DNA from: Saksenaea vasiformis B4078
Taxonomy: Eukaryota > Mucoromycota > Mucoromycetes > Mucorales > Saksenaeaceae
Length of the DNA: 59,465 nucleotides
Direction of reading: 5' to 3'
Assembly (NCBI GenBank): GCA_000697055.1
Contig: JNDT01002312.1
Coordinates: 1 to 59,465, forward strand
Shown here one piece after another: positions 23,179-34,283 of this stretch. A program made the translations under genes and the position numbers. The notes below the pieces were generated by a model that saw only the letters and a program-made list of their open reading frames with translations, was not told the origin of the DNA and searched no databases. Every line of letters starts with the position of its first letter. The first letter of the stretch is position 1.

Positions 23179-24160
23179 TTAAAAGTTATCTTTCATTTTT
23201 CGAATGATTCCCAACACTTCATCTGGTGTAGCGGAGCTGATACCTGCTTCTCGCAATGCTCGACCATGCACGGACTTCTCCTTCACTCGCATGAATGGAT
23301 TGGTCAAAATCTCGTTACGTACTGTGGACGGTGTCGTCGATTGAACAGATTTGGCCCATGTGATCTTCTCCTGAATATCGGGGTTATCGGGTTCAACGTG
23401 CTCGGCAAACTTAAGATTGCTCAAGGTATATTCATGACCAAAGTAGATTTTGCATTCCTGGGGAAGTTCGCGAATGGCCGTTAATGCTTTTAACATATCT
23501 TTGGCTGAGCCTTCAAAAAGTCGACCACATCCAGATGAGAAAAGACAGTCGCCAGTAAACACCACATGCTCGTTGCTGTCGTTACGGACGTGGTAACAGA
23601 TATGGTCCATAGTATGACCAAAGGTTGGCATGGGACGAACGGTTAAAGAACCAACATCAAATCCTTTGTCGTTTGTGATCATATGTGTAGCTCCTTCAAC
23701 TTGCTTTGATCCACCGTAACAAATTACATTGGGTACTTTTTGCAGGAGCTTCTTATTTCCACCCGCATGATCCCAATGGTGGTGCGTGGTCAGAATCCTA
23801 CATGTTTCGTCTGAGACTGAAATTCAAGAGTGTGTTTACTAATCCACTTGCGTTGTCAGTGTGTAATCCGAAGGTAATGCCGCAAGAACTTTGTCAGGCT
23901 CTACAGGATCAATGGCAGCAGCTTATAGGATGATATTTTAGCAAACACAGATCTTAATCTTTATACCGAAGCATTTACCTTTTTTCGATTTTTCATCCAA
24001 GAGCAAATAAGCATAGCTATTAAAAAAGTCATTTACGATAAAAGAGATGTATCGGCTATCAATTTCAGACTTACTTGTCTTTAAGACAAGGTACAGGCTT
24101 GACTATCATTCTTGTAGCGGAAAAAGTAGAAAATGGACGCGTGCGAGAAAAAAGACGCAT
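23179..24160 (-). CDS. GLO2: Hydroxyacylglutathione hydrolase (glyoxalase II), probably mitochondrial
   Basis: Hydrolyses S-D-lactoylglutathione to D-lactate and glutathione, the second step of methylglyoxal detoxification. Four minus-strand exons: 24160-24075, 24016-23979, 23921-23852 and 23797-23179, giving 270 aa. The metallo-beta-lactamase metal-binding motif THHHWDH is at residues 69-75, followed by AGGN, FGHTMDHI, FTGDCLFSSGCGRLFEG and YFGHEYT. The third intron can only be placed in frame as a GC-AG intron (donor AC|GCAAGT, acceptor ATGTAG, 54 nt), which restores YTLTTILTTHHHWDH. The first 18 residues (MRLFSRTRPFSTFSATRM) look like a mitochondrial presequence. Initiation at the second Met would give a cytosolic form, as seen for this enzyme in other eukaryotes. 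Confidence 0.9.
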
Positions 24161-25832
24161 GGAAAAGGGAAAAGCAGCAAATTGTAAAAAAAAGCGATTG
24201 CCAGAAATCACCGTCTCATTCGACATCCAACCAATCAGCGGTTCAGAAAATTTTGGCGCACTGCTATTTCGGAGATGAATAAAAACATCCTCTATGAAAT
24301 GTATTGTGATGAAGGGTTTCTCCCTTGATTCTATCACGAATTATCTCTGTAGAGCATATCCATGTTTGTTCATTTGGTGTAGGTACATACTCTCTTTACA
24401 TAGTTATATCGCTGCCTATTTATTTGGGGGCAGTTTCATAACGTGAAGCGATTTGCTCATACTGTACGACTTTTATTCCCTCTTAATCTATCTCTATCCT
24501 TTGAATCATCTCTTGTGAGTAATATTTTCGTCGGTCTGCCAATTACCTCAACATAGTTACATGTGGGCAACTAATACCTCTATGATAATAGTCAAAATTT
24601 ATGCGAAGCCTATTGTCCTTGCATTTAAAAGGGATGCATCTGAAAATGATATAGCGATGGGTAATAGTGTGTAATGACCAAAAACAGTGACATCAGTTTG
24701 ATAATTTCATTGATAGATTGTTTCCGCTTGCTTATTAAATAAAGAGGTAAGACGATTGCATTCGATTGTGTCTCATACGAATAAGATATTCCACAACGCT
24801 CAGTTTCTCAACGAGATGGAAAAGCATGGAAAAAAATGGATTCGTGAAGCTATTGCTGATAAGCATGAGTAGTGGCATGCTTTGCATAGTGTACACTCTT
24901 AATAAGGAAAGAGGCTACATGATATCCGTGTATTGGCAAGAAAAAGCGATGATGAAGGTGGCAAATTTACATGTGATAATATTTGTCCGATTGATAAAAC
25001 GGGATAGAACTGGCAGTTATACGGTGTAGATTCTAGAACTAACCATATCTTTTCAACCATACGGTTATAGAGATGCTCCGCATAATATCTGCAATTTCGG
25101 TACCGCTGAATGCTACCGTATGTGGTGTTATAACCCTTCGGCAAAAGCGACAATACAAAGGAAACGTGTTTTCACACCTTATAGATTGTAGGCCGTGCAC
25201 TTAGTGGAAAAACTAATAGTATTGTTTCTGTAATGTTGTGATTCGAGATTCGAAGAGATACTATTGAAGATTGAAGGGTGGGACGTCATGAGGAACTCAG
25301 TTTTATCAGTGTCGATAAATATATGGTTCGCAACCAAATCTTTCTCCAAGAAAAGCGTGCTGAAATAAATATGCTCATTCGTGTTATGACAAGTATGCAG
25401 GCAATCGTATGTTATAAATACGTTCATAAAAGGGATATTTCTACTCTGACATCAGTTCCAAATAAGAAATGTAGTCAACAGCAGCGACATACGCTATGAG
25501 TACTCGCACGGTCAAACAGTCTTAACATCGAAGAGGCTTTCCATATTTCGACATTTTCATTTCAAGGTCAATGCGATAAGCATGAAATTTGATGAAAAAC
25601 CGAGGATCTGATTAAATCGACTATGCAAACCAACGCGGTTGGTCGAATCACGGAGCTGACATACGAAGAGAAAGAAGTAGAGAGGACAACAAACATCTAC
25701 GTCGAGAAGCAAACAAAAGTAGGCTTCTAAATCAAGCCCAAGAAAGAAAAAATACATATAACCCCTTTTCTTCCGTTCTTTCTCTCTCTTCTTCTTTCTT
25801 TCTTTTTTTTTTCTCATTGATTGGTTGAATAT
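24161..25832. other. Intergenic, no gene recognised
   Basis: 1.7 kb of AT-rich sequence between divergently transcribed glyoxalase II and the small RVxF gene. It contains only short unrelated frames. Pyrimidine-rich sequence (about 25760-25815) just upstream of 25833 probably belongs to the promoter/5' UTR of the next gene. Confidence 0.35.
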
Positions 25833-26128
25833 ATGCCGACATCACATAAAAGAGTTCAATTTTCGTGCGACGTTGAATTTGTTAGCACATTTGCCAATGA
25901 AGATTACGGTAAACCAAAAAAGCACAAAGCTTATTTGGCTTATCATCATCCTCGGTAGATCGTACGGCTCAAGAAGTTGCCAAATTATCATATCATGACA
26001 TGGTGGAGTTACTGACGTTAAGGTCACGGTGGCGACAGGAGACACAGACAATGCTTGCAGAACGAGCGCTTAAAGAAGAAGTAGAGCAGCAGCAATCAAA
26101 CGATGTGTTCTGTGAAATCTATTTCTAA
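25833..26128 (+). CDS. Small conserved-looking protein with RVxF-type motif
   Basis: Two exons, 25833-25908 and 25959-26128, joined in phase 1 across a 50-nt intron (G|GTAAAC ... CGGTAG), give 81 aa ending FCEIYF. The N-terminus contains KRVQF, which fits the RVxF docking motif for protein phosphatase 1. It is followed by VEFVSTF and EDYDRTAQEVAKLSYHDMVELL and a Glu/Gln-rich amphipathic helix. The FVSTF...YDRT...LSY arrangement resembles small fungal proteins I have seen annotated as hypothetical; I cannot name a family. The frame is too short to stand out without the intron. A PP1-regulatory role is an inference from a short motif only. Confidence 0.6.
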
Positions 26129-26142
26129 GATCTGTATATAAA

Positions 26143-26173
26143 CATATATATATATATATATATATAAATATAT
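26143..26173. repeat. (AT)n microsatellite
   Basis: ATATAT run of about 30 bp between the small RVxF gene and the 3' end of the DExH helicase gene. Confidence 0.85.
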
Positions 26174-26315
26174 AAAGGACTTCCCCTTGAAATCCCTCTC
26201 TATTTTGTCTCCTTGATTTTCAGGTCTCAGTTTATACCCCATCATTTGTAATGAGTGCAATCATGGCTTGCACAACTCCACTTGACGACACTAATCGTCG
26301 TTGTGAGCTTTCGTA

Positions 26316-28593
26316 CTAATCCATCTGCTGCTTACCATCTTCACCGGGATTCTCAATCTTATCTTCCAATTCTGCCTGTAGTAACCGTTTCAACTGATTC
26401 ACTAAGACACCGATGCGGGCCCATGCACGGAACTTGATCCATCCTCCGTCGCCTACGGTCAGACCTCGGCCAAGGTGGTCCACGTCTACGCGACCACCAA
26501 AAAACAACACTGCATAGGATGGTACCTCGGTACCGTCACGAAGGAAAGTCTTGGTCGTTGTCATGCGAGAGAAGTAGGTCAGAAACAATGTACCGTAATT
26601 ATTATTGGTAAATAGTGTCGACGATGGATGAAGAAAGACACGGCCTAGCCAGATAAGTGAGACAACAAATATGAGTGAATTGCTGCATAGCTGTACCGTC
26701 AGTTTTTGTATAGAATTTAATCTCCCTCGCTTCCTTTTCTCTCTCAACAGTGCCGGCCAACACCTTGTCAAATTTAGCATCTGGAAGCTTGATCTTGGCC
26801 AGGTTGGGGTTCAGCCCACCGAAAATTACACTCTTCAGTAAATTGACATTTTCTGCGTTTGCATTATACTCGTCTTTGCGTGATTGTTGGTAAAATCCAA
26901 TGTCCTTCAACGCATCGGCATATTGCCGCCTCAACGACTGAATTTCGGTCATTGTCACGAATGATAAAAAGTTCTCTTCGCAGAATTTCCGGGCCTCTCG
27001 CATACCCTTGGATTGGATGATTTGCTGCCACTGGTCAAAAGCGTGCATGTCTGTCAACCAATCACTCTTTCCATACATAAATCGTTCTCGAGCCCTAATT
27101 AACGTGGTTACTTTCGAAAGGTTCGTTCCCATAGCATCACGTACGATTTTGCCTCTTCGCGCCGTTCCATAGGTGATGTAAAGGGGCTCTTCAGCGACAT
27201 CGTGGCCGCCACCGTGAGCACAGGATCAATGCATCGAAAGATAGAGCCAAATAATAGCATCTTACTGATACGTAGATCAGCTGGAATAGAGGCCTGTGTA
27301 ATACATACATTGTGTATCAGCTTGAGCAAAGCATTAATGAAAGCGCAAACAAACCATATGTTTTCCCAATGGGGTCAATTCCCCACGCTCGGCATCAATC
27401 GCGTCCACAGCCTGCAGCGTATTTATAGCGCTATCCAATGCTTGAACGGAAGGTGGATCGATCGCCTTCCGTAAGAAAGTCTTGACATCCTGCTCGCCCA
27501 TCGATTTGACCTGCAAACACAGCTGTTCCAGTGGTGTCCGCAGTAGTTCAGGGGTCTGCTGAGCACTCATCTTCTTTGCCTCTGTCTCCCTAGTAAAAAG
27601 TTTGAAACACTTGCCAGGTCTAGTACGACCTGCACGACCGCGTCGTTGTTTGCAGGAAGCTCGCGAAGCCCAGGTTTCGACAAGATGCATCATATTATTA
27701 GCAGCTTCATACTGTGTTTCCTTGACACGACCCGAGTCTATCACATGAACAACTCCCTCTATAGTGATGGACGTTTCCGCTACATTGGTTGCAACGACAA
27801 TTTTGCGAACATTATCAGGTACCCGTTTGAATACCCGGGTTTGCTCCTGAGGAGAAAGATTGGCGTGTAAGGGCAGAATTTCGTAAGACTCTGAGCGAGG
27901 CAGAGTGCCATGCAGCGCCTCCACACATCGCTTGATCTCCATCGCACCTAAAAGGAATTGCTCCGTTAATCAAAGATTCTTGATGATACAGCTTTTTTTT
28001 TTCGCGCACCAGGCATGAAGATCAATATGGCAGGCTCCGCCCCATTATCGAGCTTAACCGTATCGTGCATCACAATGTGTTTCACCGTATGGGCGACCAT
28101 GTCGTAGTCGATCTTCTCTTGATTCCGGTAACGTTCCAATGCTCGCACCGTTTGTGCATCGTATCCTTGTTCAAGATACTTAAGTTGCCATTCTGCCCAT
28201 TCTCTGTTTTCTGCTCTTGCCGTATATCCATTGGGGGCATACGAGGTTAAGCTCAAAACGTCTTCAAGGTAACTATTACAGATAGGTAAACAAACACTCG
28301 CTTGCATAGGCTTGACACTACATACAAGTCCTCAACAGGATGGGTGAAACCGGGAATTTCAATGGTAGGTGCTCCAGCAAAATAATCTAATCATACGTGA
28401 GTTTTCGCTTCCTTCAAGCAAAGTTGGCATACCTGAAAACAGTTGTTGGTTGATAGTTGCACTCATCAGCACAACCTTAAGATCCTTCCGTCTTTTTAGC
28501 ACCTCGCGCAAAATGATAAGCAAAAAATCGCTATCCACTAATATTACAAAATGTTAGCATTCTTGAGAAGTGGAACGTATCGCCTCCTTTTCT

Positions 28594-28628
<35 letters not shown>

Positions 28629-30968
28629 TGAGCGTTCGTGGACTTCATCAATTAATACGTGACTCACATCATCGAGCGTCGGATTACTTTGCAAGCGTCG
28701 CAAAAGAACACCGGTGGTGCAAAACTGCAATTGGGTCTTTGACGACACCTTGGTCTCACCTCGGACAGCATAGCCCACTGTTTCGCCTGTTCTTTCACAG
28801 CGCTCTGCAGCTACGCGCTCTATAAAAGGACAAAGCTGAGATGTCTGCGTTTTTGTTTAGTCCTGCAGATCGTTTACCTGCTACTCCGATCGCCGAAATT
28901 TTACGCGGTTGAGTACAAATAATATTACACTTCGCACCTCGGTCTTGGATGATCTCCTCATCCAGAATAAACTGAGGAACCTGGGTTGTCTTACCACAAC
29001 CTGTTTCACCACTGACAATTGTCACCTGGTTCTTCAAAACAGCCTCGACAACCTTTTTCTGGAAATTGTTGGCTGGCAATTTTGCCCTGACTTGACCCAG
29101 CGTAGCATATTCAGGTGACGCATGCAGATCCTCCAGCGCCTTTTTCAGATTTTGTGAAACGATATCATCCGATCCAGTCTTTGGCCGTGACATAGCAGTT
29201 CTTGCCTTTTTCACCTTGCGTTGCCGGCGAGACGCAGTTTCGATAGCCGCGATTCGTTCAGTGACATCTCGAAGTTTTGGAGGATTTGCGATGATTGTGT
29301 CTAGATGCTCCTGAAGCCATTCGGCACACATGTATACAAGAGGTAATCCTAGGTTCTTTTCTGCTTCCTCTATTACACCCTTGATAATTGATAGCTTCAG
29401 ATAGGAAGGTAAGCTTTCACACTCGATAATAAATATAGGAGGCGCATGAGGGTATGCTGAATGACTGGGAATGATGATCTCAAGTGTCAAAGGCTGACGA
29501 CGTGTACTGGCTGAAGTTTGCGCTGTAAATTGCAGCTTGTAATGGATACGTTGATCTGCATCCCTCTCGTGTTGAAACGTAGATTCGTAGATAGATTCCA
29601 AAGCCACTGTCTCTTCCTCTTGTACATGCTGGCTATCTTCTAGAGCACCTTTATCCACAGTTTGCATGGGTTCATCGCCATGAACAAGTCTCCATTGAAG
29701 CCATTCTAATGCTTTACTTTCGTCATCATCATTCGCTTTCATAGCTTCCTCACAGGCAACAGAGGGATAGCCGATGGCTGTCATTCGTTTGATCAGCCAA
29801 TCTCGTCCAAGTGACTGTGTTGTATGTGAAATAGTCGTCATTGTCGGGTTATAGTTTGCGTGCATAAAGCTAGCCGGCAGATCTACGGATCGTCAGTAAA
29901 GAAAGAATAAGCTCACACGTCACAAAAAAGGAAATCGGCTGATCTATTTACCGTCTTCAGGAACATGCAAACCTATCATCCTTTTTCAGTTCATCGGAGA
30001 TTCCCTTACGAGTCACTTACACAACCAATCCAAAGCTCCAGCCATATCATTACAATACTCCAATGCTTCGCGGACATGAGATTCACGAAAGCCCATACGA
30101 ATCAAACCGCGAGTGATGTTATTGTAAACGTCAGACGGCAGCTCCTTATGCAGCTAGACAACGTGTCAGGAACAAGCAAAGTATCACATTTTATAAGCAG
30201 ACATACAGGTTGATAAACGATATTCGATTCTTTTACAACTCGTTCAACCAAGGTACGGTTTTCTGCAGCCATATGGACAGCTGGTAAGCTCTGCCAGTAT
30301 TTCTGCATCTCTTCGTCCACCTCGTACTGGCGTTTCTTCTTAGGTGCAGATATTTCAGGATCGTCGCTTCGTAGAGGCATAGGTACAGCAGCGTTTGGAT
30401 TCTCTTTACTAGGCAGACGGTCGCCCTTTGAGCGTTGTTTCGGTGTAGGTGGTTGTGCAGTGAATGGATCAGGTGAATACTGCCATGCATTAGCATTTGT
30501 CTTCTCTTTCTCAAAATGCTGCCAGAAATCGCGATGCTGTGGTGGTAATACTCTGTGCATGGGCATATGTGAGTTGACTCGATGTAAGGCATAGGTAGCT
30601 GCGAGATGTTTAGCTTCAATGGATGTCGGCTGGTAAATATCAGTTGGAGAAAATGACACAGTTTCCATTTGTGCTGTTTTCTTGTTGCGCTTACTCAACT
30701 GCACAGTGCCTAAAAAGCCTTGCTTTCGCCGTGCAATGTCAAATGCTGGTTTCTCCCAGCCATGTTTCTGGCAATGCTCATGCAGAAGCGAAACTGGCGT
30801 CTTGCCAGTCCAGTCACCAAAAATCGAGGCCTTTTTTTCAGGCTGCACTGAATCGCTACTGTTACCGGCATTGCCGCTTTTGACGATGCGCCTCGAAGGC
30901 GCTTTCTTTCCGTTGGACGGTGCTGGTACTGGTGATGCCGCTTTCGATTTGGATTTTTTCCCTGACAT
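26316..30968 (-). CDS. DExH-box RNA helicase, DHX57/DHX29-like (yeast YLR419W type)
   Basis: ATP-dependent RNA helicase, probably acting in translation or RNA metabolism. Twelve minus-strand exons: 30968-30207, 30153-30021, 29972-29952, 29882-28878, 28819-28628, 28537-28433, 28386-28326, 28272-28010, 27947-27355, 27293-27145, 27094-26697 and 26644-26316. They total 4011 nt, 1336 aa, all phases consistent. Order: basic disordered N-terminus; UBA-like segment (MGFRESHVREALEYC); second UBA-like segment (MTAIGYPSVACEEAM); RWD domain from ~392 (QEEETVALESIYE); Walker A GETGCGKT (~596-603); motif Ia TQPRKISA; motif II DEVHER (~698); SAT; then the second RecA domain (VVATNVAETSITI, QRRGRAGRTRPG), HA2 and OB-fold domains. 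The UBA-RWD-DExH architecture distinguishes DHX57/DHX29-like enzymes. Exon 3 is a 21-nt microexon, and intron 5 holds a 30-nt homopolymer. Confidence 0.93.
28596..28625. repeat. Homopolymer T30 (A30 on the coding strand) inside a helicase intron
   Basis: Thirty consecutive T on the plus strand, which on the transcribed minus strand place a poly(A) run directly after the intron donor (GT then A30). It lies wholly inside the 90-nt intron 28538-28627 between motif II and the next exon. Confidence 0.9.
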
Positions 30969-31322
30969 GACAGAAGCCCGCAAATTGGGAAGTAGAATCG
31001 CTCTTTTACATGCAGTCGTGACGGCTTATTTTTGAGGAAAAGCTGTTTGCATTGCAAGTTGCGGGGGCCTACTGACGGCCGGTTTATCTTGCTAATGATA
31101 CGAAAGACATGACTCACCGTGTCCGATAGAATGGTGAAAGGAAAAAAGGAAAGCTGCGACATTTTCTGGGGAAGACTGCCATAATAATTGTAGATGTAAC
31201 AATAACACCTCCTCAATGAAGAACGACAACCTCTTCTTATCCCAGTGAAGAAAAATGGTCCCTCATTACCTCGTATTTCTTAATCAGATTCTATAACTTT
31301 TTATTTTTCTGTTTTGATTCTA

Positions 31323-31872
31323 TTAAAACCAGGATGAGACCCATGATGAGAAAGACGACGCCTCGCCTTCTTCTAATGCAGATGACACGGTGACAGACTC
31401 GGATTTTTCTTCCGCAGGTTGTGCAGCTTCTGTCTTTTTTGGCTTGTCTTCCTTTCCTTCATCTTCCTCCTCGTCATCATCATCAATCTCGTCGCCATAG
31501 ACGTCTGGATACTGACGGAAGCAGTCTTGCATCTCTTTGAACTTTTCAACGCAGTCTACACCCTTTGGTTCGGCTTCGGAATACACAAAGCAACTGAAAG
31601 CTGCCTTGAACTGCTCGCCACATGGACCCTGAGCCATACCACCGAGACCTATGCAACGATCGTGCGTAAGTGGTTTGCCATGTGAATTACAAAGGGACGA
31701 ACGTACACGGGCAGTCCCAGTTGATTTCGCCTGTCTCGGGATCGTATGCTGCCGCTTGATCCTTCTCTTCCGTAGGTTCCTCCTTCTTCTCAGCAGTTTC
31801 TTCCTGTTTCTCGACGTACTCTGGGTCGACAAACATAACTACGTCTTTTCCGTCCTTTACTGCGTATGACAT
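31323..31872 (-). CDS. MIA40: Mitochondrial intermembrane-space import oxidoreductase Mia40/CHCHD4
   Basis: Oxidises cysteines of proteins imported into the intermembrane space, passing electrons to Erv1/ALR. Two minus-strand exons, 31872-31707 and 31648-31323, joined in phase 1 across a 58-nt intron (T|GTACGT...GCATAG), give 163 aa. The intron splits the catalytic CPC motif (residues 54-56, DCPC). Twin CX9C motifs follow: C65-x9-C75 and C88-x9-C98, with [14 protein letters not shown] and [12 protein letters not shown] spacing. The C-terminus is acidic then Ser-rich. There is no N-terminal membrane anchor, so the protein resembles the short animal/plant CHCHD4 form rather than the anchored Mia40 of yeasts. 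The start at 31872 is the first ATG; a CTGACTAAT-containing stretch upstream may be a 5' UTR intron. Confidence 0.92.
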
Positions 31873-34283
31873 GGCGAGCTGATTCCGTTGATTAGTCAGT
31901 GATAGAGTGCCTTCCTTTCTTTCCCAACCTGGTTCAAAATGTCCTGGATGTTGTGACTGCTTAATCGGAGCAGAAATCACCGCCCTGCCGAACACACCTG
32001 GTTCGACTTATGATGCGATGACAGCACTTAGAACGATACGTATGAAAACCTGGTTTCTGAAGAGATAAATTCCAATAGAATATTTTGGTGTGAAATATAC
32101 ATTTATTTAAAGGCGAGAGCGAGTGAGATGTCATTGTTCTATACACGAGAGCATCAGTTTTCGCCTCACACACGCTTTCTTTGTCTATGTAAGCCGAGGT
32201 CATCCGACTAACGAACCTGGCCTTGGGCCTTCTATGATGCCATATTCGACATTTTTTCAATTGCTCCTTCAACGCTTATATACGGTGTGATCCGACAGAC
32301 TATGAAGAGTCCAGAAGTAGTATGCTCATATGGATATCTTAATAGCGAAGAATAATCTTTCTTGCAGAAGCATCCTTGCTATGCCTATTTTCCTCCTAAT
32401 ATTTCACTTGGAAAGGTTATATCAGCTGGAGAATAAAGGGATCTTTCAAGATGTAAGACCTTTTTCTAGAAAATTGAATTTGCAGCTGTTCTGGATGTAC
32501 CCTTTGGCTTTATTTGTTAATCCCGGAAAACTAAGTGATCCCGAAGGGCTACTTCCGTTATTGTTTACGAAATAACTAGAGTTTTGCGCAGTTGGCACAT
32601 GCATAAGAGGCGTCATGATGGAAGATCGTTACACACGCCATCCTGTAGAGTACAGGATGGCGACATTCCAATTTGCTTTCTTTATAGTTTTTATGGTCTA
32701 TTGGTTGTGTGCGTATGACTGTGAGAAGGAAGCTATTCTTTACCGGTGGTATGTATTCTCGCTTCGATGCATATACTGACGAGATGGAAAGGTATAAACT
32801 TATTCCAAGATTTGATGTCTTCTATTTTCCACGTAACACAATTCACATGGCTGTCTTGAGGCATTCTGAACTAGGTTACAAAGAAAGGGGAGCCTTCGTC
32901 ATCCAAATAGATTTTTTGGTCAAGCCCCGTGTTACGAGCATCAATGCGAGCTTGTGTCCGGCGTAGCATCCCTATATGTCCGCAGAGTCGCCTTGTTAAA
33001 ACAATTGTCAGATCTTGTTGTAATGCTTAAGCAATCTTTAAAGGCATAATGAAGAAAACAGAGAAACAGCCGGAACGTATGCTTCTGGATTTTTAGTTCA
33101 TTAACTGAACTTTGCTTGGCATACTTTCCCGGTTTCTCCTAAAGTCCCTGCGTAAGCTCCGTATTTGGACAATGACGTAAAAAGCTGGTTATTCATTCGG
33201 TAGTTCAGATCAGGAGCATAAAGCGAGACCATAATGTAAGCAACACGCAAATCGTATTTGGTTCGATGCAACTATCCAAACATTTCAGAGTAGCTGTGAT
33301 AATCAGAATTGGTCTATACCATCTTTAGCACTGTAGATACGAAGAGAATTTTTTTTTAAAAAAATAATTAAAAAGTCATGTGTGCAAATGGGCAAACTGC
33401 ACGTTTTCCTTTCATAGCTTCTTTTTCAGAGAGAGCAAATAGTCCAGTACGACAAACACACAAAGATACGGATTCGCGCAGTCGACATAATTAGAAACGG
33501 CGACGCTGATGAATGGGAGCACACAGTTGATATTTGATCTAAATCCAGTCGACATGATAGTGTAAATATTTTATGTTGCGAAACCGTTCGTGATCAGGGG
33601 TATGTGCCTATATGTGAATTGCCAGTTGTTTTTGTATTTATTGCTTAGGGTCAAGTGCCCACTCACAGTAAATATATCCAAGCAACTACACATCGTTCTG
33701 CTGTCCGGAGAATGTGTTTATCATAGTTATGCCCAAGTCGCCCAACTTTACTCATCTCCGACTCGCGGGCAGGCTACTTTATTCCAAGGCTCATCTACGG
33801 TCCAATCTCACTGTTTAAGCAATCAATAATTGACTGTACTGATTGTATACATATTAAACAATCCTGTTTAATAATAAAACAAGAAAGATGTTGTATTTAT
33901 GTACGAATAAAAAAAAAGTTAAACTATTTACGAGAAGGTAGAAAGCGAGAGAGAAAGAAAATAGAAGTAGAAAAAAGAAAAAGGAAGGTCATAGAGTTGG
34001 GTAATGGATTAGAACATGAAAAAAGCTGGACAAGCCAGATGAGGATAATACATGGTTGAAAACGATAATCATAATCGAGAAGGGGAGAGGGGAAGAAGGT
34101 GATCGTAGAGGTGCTTACTTTTTTTCCTATGTTTTCTTAAACCTGCTAGGGGGAGGGAGGGAAAACAAATCAATGCCATTGTTAAATTAATAGGATTTGT
34201 GCGTTGTGGATAGTTATATACGTGTGTGGAAATGCGTGTGTGTGAGTGCGTATGGTTGTTGTGGTTGTTGTTCGTCATGGTGC
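31873..34283. other. Intergenic, no gene recognised
   Basis: 2.4 kb upstream of MIA40 and downstream of the kinase gene. ORFs on both strands are short, AT-rich and without recognisable motifs. No repeat family member was spotted. Confidence 0.35.

Noticed and set aside
23821..23851. A 31-nt GT-AG intron in glyoxalase II
   Set aside because: Too short for splicing and shifts the frame ahead of the catalytic motif; the overlapping 54-nt GC-AG intron resolves both problems.
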